Assembly: GCA_023213395.1 (NCBI GenBank)
Contig: CM041465.1
Location: 167,035,741 to 167,099,740, forward strand
From: Cycas panzhihuaensis
Taxonomy: Eukaryota; Cycadophyta
DNA length: 64,000 nucleotides
Direction of reading: 5' to 3'
Part shown: positions 54,491 through 64,000 of the stretch, one piece after another
How positions within the stretch are numbered: position 1 is the first letter of the stretch
Layout: each line of letters starts with the position of its first letter
Position numbers and translations under genes: made by a program
The notes under the pieces: model-generated
Told to the model about the DNA's origin: nothing
Seen by the model: only the letters and a program-made list of their open reading frames with translations
Databases searched by the model: none

Positions 54491-57400
54491 CCTTTGTGCA
54501 GTTGTTCACTCTTACATTATCCTATAATCTTTATTGATTGAGTATGGTTTATAAAGGAGACAATAATTTTATATATCACTCATTATAGATCTTGTTATGC
54601 ACTCAAATTGAGTCTCTTAAGGTGTTTTTTAAGTCTAAATAATAGGCTAAAACCTAAGGCACATATGGTTTTACAAAGGAATAGGATAAAATTTACTTTA
54701 TAAATAATTTTAGTTGATTAGAGTTAGGGTTAGTAGTTCTTAGATCATATAAAGGATAATTCATCAGATGTAGAGCTTATTTGACACTAAGTTTATATAG
54801 GAATTCTTGGAGATACTAAGTAGAGAGGTATTAGAAGTTAGAATGACGCTCCTTTGAGTGATTTTGAGTTGTTCTCCATGGTTTTTCATTACTTATTTAA
54901 CAAAATTTTCATTGATCTTATATCATCTATAATAACTCATTTTATTTGTATTCTTGTCATTCACCTTCTCTCTATCATCTTCAACAATTATTAGAAGAAG
55001 CTAGGGTAAATTTACCATGTGAAACTAAGCCATTAATCAATAGCAAGTATATTTATTGGTTTTCTTTACTATTTCACTATTGCTTCCACTTGTTTTCATT
55101 GTTGATTTATAATAATTAAGTAACTTTTATTTGGTTGCATTTCTAATGTTTATTGCTTATACTTTCTATGAGATTTGCTTTAGTATAGGCATTATGTAAC
55201 CATTTTTTTTAATGATTTATCATACATTTTAGGTTTTTGAGTCAATTTCTAGTTTAGCAACTACAAGTTTGAGTTGAATTGATATTGATAACTATTGATT
55301 ATTTTTAGCTTGCATTTTCATAGAAACTAACATAGGTGTAATTATTAATGCTACCATAATTTCTATTTTTTTCATAGTTTATGAGTTGATTTCATGATTT
55401 GACTTTTGCTTAGTTGATAGATTTGTAGTATTATATCATGTTTTCATCCTCTAATCTTACTTGTGGTGACATTTAGTTCAATATTTCTCTCTTTTTTTGT
55501 TAAAGTTGTCATAGGTATAGGGGTTATGTTCCCTATTTCTTTTATAAATTTTCATTATTAAATAGTTAATTTTTAACTTCAAATTACATGTTTATTTTAT
55601 TTTCCTTTTCATCTATCAACCAAGAGGATTTTCACTGACCCCTCTTTACTAGAGAACATTGTTTCTCCTACTATTTTCCTTCTAATCTAGAGAAAGAAGT
55701 ATATAATGCTAGAAAAAAGAGAGAAATAATTAACATATTAATATTCAATTGGAGCACTTCTAGGTAAATCTAGCTTCTAGATTTCTTCTCACTTGCATGT
55801 TTCCTTTTTTCCTAGTTTCATTGCTTTTCAATTATAATTCTATTATTGTTTTAGTTAGTTTGTTATCATACATGCCCTCATTGAGTAACAAAAGTAGAGT
55901 GACCCCCTCGACTCCATAAAATGTGACTCGTTTGAGTTTCTACTCCTAAGGATTTATAGGATTTGTCCTTATATTTCATTTAGGAGAGGTGTTAGATTTA
56001 TCTTTTATTTTATTGGTTTTATCTTGAATTTTGCACTTATTTATTTGTTTGTGTTTAATTTTCATTTTAAAGGAGAAAATAGTTTCTTCTCTTTTAACAT
56101 TAGAGTAGAGTTAATTATAAGTGCACAAAAAGTCCCTCTCTCTTTTGCTTGGTGCATGCTTATTTCTTTTGTGATTACTTATTTCTTTTAGATAATAGCT
56201 TTTTTATTTTTAACATTGTTTGAGTTTTATTTTATACTTCTTTTCCTAGTTCTTACTTGCACTGTAGGAGTGACTAACTATACTTTAGGACCTAACATCC
56301 CTAAAGGCATAGGATGGTCCTAACTCCTTAGTGCTATCTTTGTATCACATCTTCTCCTATGGCCATAATCCTTAAGAGAGATAGTATACTCTTTATCAAT
56401 AGCATACAATTTAGAGAGTAAATATCATCTTGCATCTAAGGAGATGATGGTTATTGATTCTTTCTTAAAGCTATTATGAAGCATATTAGAAGAAGGTAGT
56501 TTGAGGGGATGCAAATTCTACTAATATTAGTCCCTAATTGCTTGCCACTAAACTAAGCTAATCCTATGATCTAGCCTCCCTTATATTTATCTCTCTCTAA
56601 TCTCCACTTTTAATCCATAAAGCTAAAGTGTTGATGTTGTAGGTTATATTACTTATTATTTGTCTCTATTTTTTATTTCTTCATTTATGTATTAGGTAGG
56701 AGCCTAATTTTAGTGCCCATTTTTGGTCCCATAGATTATTACCTCGCTTATCTAATCCACTTATCTTAGTTAATGACTAGCAGAGATTTCTATGTAAGGG
56801 ATCAAATTGAGGGACAATCACCCAGCTTTAATACTCACATATATAGCATTTCTCTCTTCTAGAGAGGAGTTACCCAAATTTCTCAGTTTCCCAAGATTCT
56901 CCTAATGATCACATCAAGATGTGCCCTCTTTTAATGAACAACATCAAAGTGTATTAGAATCTTGATCATAAAATTCAATATTAATTCCATTTAGAAACTT
57001 AATCACCTAATATTAAATCCTTATGCCATTAAATTATTTACATTTATGATTAGGTAATTTCTAAGTTTGGTAATACTATTTAGTTAACATAGTGAATAAT
57101 ACTATCTCAATAATATTCATAAGTTAATGGAATACTTGACTATTTAAAAGTTATTAGAGAAGATGATTTATTATTAACTTTAATAAAATTTACCATGGAT
57201 AGAAATATTTATAAAATAGACCAACTTTAGAATTATGCTACTTTTAGCTTTACTAAAATAATTTTAAACTTGAAGTTTAATATTATAATTAATAAAATTT
57301 TATATAATCATACCATTTCATATTATTTTTTAAACATGTTTGATTCTTAGATTTTATTTTTTATTTTATTTTTGGGTAAAATATGTTGATTAGTCAATTG

Positions 57401-59230
57401 ACCATATATTTTATAAGTTATCTTCAAACTATGTCTAAGTGAATCATTATTTAATAGTTAATTAACTACTAGATTAACTAGGTAGTTATAAATGGTTATG
57501 TAATAACCCCACTTGTAATTCCATAATAATGGGTCAAATAAAGATTAGGTCTAGATAATGGATTATATAGTTGTGATTATGATGGAGGTGATATATCATG
57601 ATATTATATTGGCATGGTCATCATTATGTTACATTAGAAAAAATAAAGTTATGAATTAGTAATGATCTTATGTGTATTAATATTTATTAACTATTATGGT
57701 TATTATAATGATTATGATTGATAATGATATATCCATACTTATGTCTTGTAGTTAGTTAGGAGTTGGCTAGAATTATAATGTTATTAATGTAGGAAATATT
57801 AAGATACTAACTTACAAGGAGACTTAGAAGAATAAATGAAAACACCAAATCTAATACATATAATAAAGTAATATAATATATTTGAAGGTCTAGATGAGAA
57901 AACCATAATTTATTATATAAGCACTAAATTAGTTAGAGGTTCCCATCCTCGATCATTACTATTATAATTATTAAATTTCTACCAGCCATCATGAATATGG
58001 GTATCATGGACTACTAGTAAGATACATCCATCCTCTAGTGGCTTCGTACTTTATAAGATAGCCTAAATAATAGTAGGAGTGTTTTGCTCTTTAACATTAC
58101 CACTTTGTTAGGGACTAGACCTCAATAAGAAGCATTAATTTTCATTCCAATTTTCACTCTTATGATATTATTTTAACACTAGCTTCTTAAAGAGGGAAAT
58201 ATATTAATTAAGTGCAAATCTTATCCCTTGGTAATTAATCAAATCATATAGGTTATTATGCTCTAGTTAGACTATTTCAACTTAACAACATATGATAAAG
58301 ATGGCTTGCAAGGAAAACATTTAATCTTACATGTGCAAATTTAAAATAAGAAAGAACCAAAAAATAAAGAGAGTCTTTTACTTCTAATTTCATTCCATTC
58401 TATTCAATTTTCCAAAAGACAATCTGAAATTACATTTATACAAGTGAAAGTAGGAAATTCAAAATCTTCTAACCTTAACCCTAGAAACTCCTTAATTAAC
58501 TAAAATATTAAATAAAACCATATTTCTAAGTTAAGTCCTACTAAGAAAAACTAGACCACTAAGGGTTATTATATAAAAGTAAAAACTAATATAAAATTAA
58601 TTGTTATTTTTAAATACATAAAATAAACTCAAATTCTAAGTATTTTTAAAGCATTCTTTTGATGAAAAAATGTGGGCTTATAATAGGGCCTTTGATCCAA
58701 TTATAAGCTATTTTTACCTACTCTACTTGGATAGACTTTCAAGCTGATGTAAGAATGACTAAATTTTGACCATCGAGGAAAAAGTTTAATTTAATTAGTA
58801 GATACTAAATTTAGAGAAAAAAACACTAAAAAAGTAAAAAGTAGATTGAGTTATAATGAAAATCTAGATGCTCCTGCACCATCCTACTTAGATTAAAAAA
58901 GAATTCTATCCTTATGAGTTATTGTGATGAAGTTCTTACTATTTGTTAAGATTTAATCACTTTAGTTCTTCTTTGGTGATCTAGGTATTTTCTACTTGTG
59001 GTAGACATTTTCACTACATTAGGCACTTGCTATAGCTTCCTTGTCATGTGCTTATTGTCTTTATATCTAACATCTATTTAATTTCTTCTTACTTCTTTCA
59101 TGGCATTTGGGGCTCCCAACTTTCCACTTCAGCTTCATAATCTACCTCTTTATCTCCCTTATAACATGCATATAGATCTAAAACATAAAAAATAAGAGAG
59201 ATATTAAAGTATTTAGGTAGATTCACCTTA
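54491..59230. other. AT-rich sequence without recognised features
   Basis: I find no LTR pair, primer site, coding domain or RNA gene. The content is AT-rich with many short T and A runs. It might be intergenic DNA or very old transposon remains. Confidence 0.5.
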
Positions 59231-59849
59231 GGGTTTGTTGAGATAGATCAGCTAGGATGAACCAACGGCTGCGAAGAAGGTCATAGGTGATATAGGTACC
59301 TGGGGCAGGGTGGTGGTGCCACCACAATGATGCAAGGAGATTAGATTGGACTGGATGCTAACCACATTGGAGATTAGGATTAGGGAGGCCTAACATTATG
59401 GGATGCAGATGATTTTCTATTTTTGAAGAACAAACAATTTTTGAGGCATATAGAGGGACTCTGGAGGAAAGCTGGACAAAGCTTAAGGAGACCAATAAGA
59501 AGATGTAGCCTTTGCTTAATCTTAAGATAAAACATTATTTCTCATCTAATAGTGGGGGATAAGAATCCAAGATCGAAGTTAGGAACAAAAGTTTGTTTGA
59601 GGAGAAACCCTAAGAGCCAGAGAGAAGGGGCAACTAAGACAATATTAGAGGGGATCCATAGAATAGTAGCCTAGAAGCTATGAGCACAGTTTATATGTAT
59701 CAATTGAGTGTCTGCTCAGCTTGGTAGTTTTTTGATATATTTTGTTATGTCCTTTATTCCAATGGAGGAAATAATACATACAAACCAGACTCAGTCCTTC
59801 CTTTTGGGAAGGACCTACTTAGATGCCTTGAGAAAGGACGAGATAAAGA

Positions 59850-60840
59850 TATATGAGATCAACTTAATTTATTAAGATAGGTAGATTAAAATACCTATAC
59901 CAAAAGACCTAACTAAAACTATAGAGAAATACTGGGAGAATAGCCTGGTTGGCAAGTTTTTAGGGCCGAGACCAAGGCTTGACATTATTAGAAATGGATG
60001 GTGAACAACTGCAGAATGAAGAACCTGATGGAGGTTATGGCTATGCCAAAAGGTTATGTCCCATTTAGGTTTGCTAATTAAGAAGACATGATTGGCATAC
60101 TTCTAAAATCTCCATGGATGCTTGGCTAGAAGGTAATCACATTGGAAAAGTGGCATCCATACTTTGACTTGTTGGTTCCAATAGTGAAACAGGCACCGAT
60201 ATGGGTTCAGATGCAAAGGTTACCTCTAAAGTTCTAGAATTTGGAAGTAATAAAGGATTTGGCAAGAACAATAGGCCCTTTATTAGCGATAAATTTAACA
60301 ACAAAGAATAGGACATAGCTAATAAATACCACGTTTTATGTCCTAGTGAGACTTGATAAAAGCCTACCAGAAGAGGTTAGGATTGAAACTGAAGGGTGAA
60401 ATACTAACCAGAAATTGGTATATGAGCTAGATAGCTTTAGATTCTCTAGATGCAAATGCCTGGGGTACCTCCTAATGAAGTGTTAGGGGGATCTAAAAAA
60501 GGAAGAGGTAGGTGAGAAGGAGGGACCGAGTAATGATCTTGATAGACCAGAAATAGAAGTAGGGGAGCGGGTCTCAGGTGATGCCTAAGGGATCAATGTG
60601 AAAGAGCCACCTTAGGATAAAAGGATAAAGGAGGGAGATAAAACTATAAATTAGGAAGAAGAGGACACCCTCTCAGAGGAAGGTGAGGAGAAGGATCTTT
60701 CCAAGGTTCAGGAGGAAGGGAAGCATAGGCCTATAACTACCAGAGATGGGGGCCAGGCCAAAAGCGATAGCCAAGATATGATGTAATATAAGGAGGCCCC
60801 ACTTATAAGAGAGAGGTAGGAAGGGATGGTTAGTGTATAA
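59850..60840 (+). pseudogene. LINE2 ORF1 protein (DUF4283)
   Basis: Pieces KYWENSLVGKFLGPRPRLDI, ITLEKWHPYFDLLVPIVKQA, PIWVQMQRLPLKFWNLEVIK and LARTIGPLLAINLTTKN follow the DUF4283 pattern. A decayed zinc knuckle is at about 60450-60482 (CKCLGYLLMKC). A highly charged tail (EEEDTLSEEGEEKD-like) follows. Several TAG stops. Confidence 0.82.
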
Positions 60841-61084
60841 TGTATGTATATAGTAAAATTAAAGGGGGTGGAGGAGGAATCAATAAGCCAGAGAAGAGGC
60901 CCTGACTTAGGCAGTGATAAAAGGGTTAGAATACCTTCTAAAAGAGTGATTCAAGAAAAGGAGACTGTCTCCCAAATTGACCAAGGGTATCAACAAACCC
61001 TGAAGGAAGGGACAATTGAAGGACCATTTCTTAGGAGTAGGAGATGACCTCTACAGGCTAGGGTAGGAAGGTCCCAAGTAGACC

Positions 61085-61860
61085 ATGAGGATTATCTCTT
61101 GGAATATTAGGGGGTTAAATGCCCCCTAAAAGCTAAGAGCTATTAAGGATTTAAGAGTTAGATTGGGAGGGGATATTATGATGCTAAAGGAAATTAAATT
61201 AGAGAGAAATAAGGGATTAGAGGTAAAAAATAAGATTTGGAGGAACACATAGATGCTCGCGAAAGAAGGATTTTAGGGATCGAGTGATATGGTAGTAATC
61301 TAAAACATAAGAGTTTAGCACAGGATAGGTATGGCTTAGGAAGAACACTTTATGATGGTATGCTTTACTTGTAGGAGGATGAATGTATAGTGGCTAGCCA
61401 CCAATATTTATGCTCCAATAATGCTGAAAGGTAGAAATAATCTATGGGGCAGGATTATGGAAGTTCATAAAGATTGTAAGAGCCCCTAGTTAGTAACGAG
61501 GGACTTAAATACAACCTTATCCCTGAGAGAAAAGAAAAGGGGACAAGAGGGATGGTCTAGGAGCATGATGGACCTAGGTAACTTCCTACAAAAAATTGGA
61601 TTGATACCTAGTAAAATAGGAGAATAGGAGTCAACCACATCTAGATAAAGCTAGATAGGGTGTTGATTAACTATGAATGGATGAGGCTCCATGAAGATAT
61701 CAAATTAGAAGCTCTTCCAAAGGTAGCCTCTGATCATTCACCTCTAATGCTTGAGTTTAACACTTTAGGAAAACATCACAAGGTCCCTTTTCGATTTGAA
61801 CTTATATGGTTGAGACATCCAGACCTTAGGGACCAAGTTAAGGAATGGTGAAGTATTCCA
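61085..61860 (+). pseudogene. LINE2 endonuclease (EEP) domain
   Basis: MRIISWNIRGLNAP begins at the ATG 61085 and keeps the WN-RG-N motif. NIYAPIML (61400) and NTTLSLREKKRGQEGW follow. ASDHSPLMLEF (about 61723-61752) keeps the catalytic SDHSP motif, in the open frame 61660-61851. A dozen stops overall. Confidence 0.87.
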
Positions 61861-62304
61861 ATGGAGGGGTATACTATGTTTAGGTCCTCAAAGAAGCTGA
61901 ACTGGGTTAAAAGGCAAATTAAAGTTTGGAATAAAGAAATCTTTAGTAACATCTTCAAAGTTAAAAGCTGACTTCTTAGGGAGCTTAACAAAATTGAGGG
62001 AAGAATACAGGAGGAAGGCAGATCCCTCACTCTAGACCAGATGGAGTGTATGGTTATAGGAAACCTAGAAGAGGTTTTGGCCAAGGAGGAAATTCACTAG
62101 AAATAGAAGTTAAGAGCCCTTTAACTGATAGAGGGAAACTGAAACACAAAGTTTTTTTATATGACTACTCTGAAACATAGGTCCTACAATAAAATAAATA
62201 ATTTAAGTAGTAGGGGTGAAGTTAAATATAAGATAGAAGAGGAAATTAAAGGCACAATAGTGGCTTACTTCAAGAATTTATTTGAAGAACCTAACTATTA
62301 GGAG

Positions 62305-63250
62305 ATGGATTTAAGAAGGGTGCTTATGGGATATATCCCTAAGTTGGTCAAGGAAGACCAAAACAGGTGGTTGAAGGAACCCTTCTCAATGGAGGAAGTG
62401 GAGAAGGCTCTCTTTAACATGGGGTGGGATAAATCCCCCCATTTAGATGGTTTTTCCCTAGGTTTTTTTAAAGAATTTTGGGACATAATCAAGGAAGACT
62501 TAAAATTAACACTGGATGAATTATTTGAGAAGAAAATAATTCTAAAGGAGTGGCATACTACCTTCCTTATTTGATCCCAAAAAAAGAAGGGGCAAAAATC
62601 ATGGATGAGTTTAGATCGATAAGCCTTTGTAATGTAAAATATAAAATTTTGGCTAAGATTTCAGCGAATAGATTAAAGGAATAACCATTGTTTATTATAT
62701 CCATAAATCAGGATGGGTTCATGAAAGGCTAAAAAATCTTAGACCATATTATAGTGGTCCACGAGATGGTTCACTCAGTCCATCAGAGAAAAGAAGCTGG
62801 CATGATTATAAAAATCAACATATCTTAAGCTTACAATCGAGTTGCTTAGGACTGCTTAATAGATAGTCTTCAGGTGTTTAGGTTTGATGAGATATGAAGG
62901 GAATGAATGGTACCTTGAATCCCTTTTTTCTTAGTTTCAAAGGTTTAAGGCAAGGGGACCTTTTATCCCCCTACCTTTTTATTATTATAGTAAAAATTTT
63001 AGGGAGAGTCATTGAGGAGGTTAGGAGGTTAGGTTGGGTAACTGGACTAAAGCTTACATCTGGTATAGATAATATTGTCCATCACTAGTTTGTCGATGAC
63101 AATATCTTACTAGGAAAGGTAGCCATAGGGGAAGATAGAGCATTTAAGGCTGGTTTCCAAGCCTATGAGAAGGCTACAAATCAAAGAATAAATTTGGAGA
63201 AAAGCTTTATTTTCTTTTATAAATACTCACGAGAGATTGTAAATAAACAT
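62305..63250 (+). pseudogene. LINE2 reverse transcriptase
   Basis: The open frame 62305-62574 has FSMEEVEKALFNMGWDKSPH then DGFSLGFFKEFW (normally KAPGPDGF). Then FRSISLCNVKYKILAK-type pieces, LSFKGLRQGDLLSPYLFIII (62894-63088) and the catalytic FVDDN at 63089-63103. One TAG lies just before FVDD (HH-stop-FVDD; Gln or Trp expected). Confidence 0.9.
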
Positions 63251-63422
63251 TAGCAGGGAGTTGGAGGTCCCCATCAGACCCCTTCCATCTACCTATCTAG
63301 GGATGCCATTGTTTCTTAGAAATATGGGCAAGGTGCTCTGGGATCTTATTGTGGATAGGATATAAAGGAAATTGGTTAGCTAGAAAGGATTTCTCCTGAG
63401 TCAAGTTGGAAAGATTCAACTA

Positions 63423-63914
63423 GTGGCTAACTCTCTACAGAGCATCCTAGTGTACATGTTGTCAATATTTAGGACACCGAGTAAGGTTATATCAATCTTA
63501 GAAGGCATTCAAAAAAGATTCCTTTGGTTTGGTACAGAAGGAAAAGATAGAATCCACTTGGTTACTTGGGATAAAGTTTATAGGCCCATATGGGTAGGAG
63601 GGTTAAACAATAGAAGACTGGGACCCTTTAACAGTGCCCTTGTGGCCAAGCTAGGCTAAAGATTGGTGAAGGATGAAGAAGGACAATGGGGCAAGATCAT
63701 TTCTAAAAAATATCTAAGAGGCAAGCACTTCTTGAAAGATGAGGTAGGGGAGGTTTATGGGTCCCTAATTTGGAGGAGCTTAACTCATACGAGACCTATT
63801 CTAACTTTAGGCATGATATGGAAGATAGGGAATGGGGAAAGTATAAAGTTTTTGGAGGACAAATGGTGTGGAAATTACCAATTGAAATACATACCCAACA
63901 TTGGGAATTTATAA
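63423..63914 (+). pseudogene. LINE2 reverse-transcriptase C-terminal region
   Basis: Two open frames split by one TAA (63657-63659): LQSILVYMLSIFRTPSKVIS, KRFLWFGTEGKDRIHLVTWD, then GKIISKKYLRGKHFLKDEVG. This is the region before the zf-RVT module, homologous to 28276-29035 in LINE1. Confidence 0.82.
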
Positions 63915-64000
63915 GTCACTTGTGAAGATATTTATTGTACAAAGGTTAAGGATTATTGGGAGGGTCATGGCAAAAATAGAGCCTAGAGATCCTTAGAGGA

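Larger units (their letters stand above)
59230..64000 (+). mobile_element. LINE2, plus strand, truncated by window end
   Basis: Same family as LINE1: ORF1 (about 59850-60840), endonuclease from 61085, reverse transcriptase (62305-63250) and a C-terminal part (63423-63914), continuing past the window. The 5' boundary is an estimate from a GC-rich start near 59240. Frame breaks are mostly TAG or TAA; some open stretches reach 89 codons. Confidence 0.85.

Overview
This window looks like heterochromatic nuclear DNA of a large plant genome. I see no intact host gene, no tRNA or rRNA gene and no CRISPR array. The evidence for a plant is: LTR retrotransposons with initiator tRNA-Met primer sites (TGGTATCAGAGC), Ty1/copia and Ty3/gypsy (including chromodomain) lineages, L1-type LINEs with DUF4283 ORF1 proteins and an RNase H tail, and fragments of plant genes (ERD15-like, PPR, HOP/STI1, inositol transporter). 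The low gene density, deep nesting and heavy C-to-T decay would suit a gymnosperm, but the sequence alone does not prove that.

Layout. 1-3186: left part of a minus-strand LTR element (A1) with two host-gene fragments (EDR2-like and INT-like) at its distal side. 3462-9937: complete non-autonomous element A2 of the same family, with 405-bp LTRs, a gag-like ORF, no pol, and antisense fragments of HOP/STI1, a Q-rich protein, a PPR protein and an ERD15/PAM2 protein. 10007-12157: two LTR-plus-primer-site remnants facing each other. 12158-15560, probably resuming after 23022: decayed gypsy pol, interrupted by a complete but dead copia element (15561-23022, TSD ATATG). 23842-25888: short LTR element without coding capacity. 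27.1-54.5 kb: one minus-strand LINE split by two insertions. The first is a chromovirus (29041-47073, TSD TTCTA) whose 5' LTR was itself hit by a gypsy element, now present as LTR-INT-LTR-INT-LTR (29362-41724, one TSD, CTTAT). The second is a gag-only copia-like element (48808-51842, TSD CTTTT). 54.5-59.2 kb: AT-rich DNA in which I recognise nothing. 59.2-64.0 kb: a second, plus-strand LINE of the same family, running off the window.

Relative order of events from nesting: LINE first, then the chromovirus, then the gypsy element, then its duplication. By my hand comparison the LTR divergence agrees: roughly 12% for the chromovirus and about 2-4% for the inner gypsy LTRs.

The most interesting signal is family A. 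Two copies in opposite orientation each carry a mosaic of unrelated host-gene fragments, all antisense to the element, beginning about 1.43 kb from the primer-binding site. This suggests a non-autonomous retroelement lineage that repeatedly captures host sequence at one internal position.
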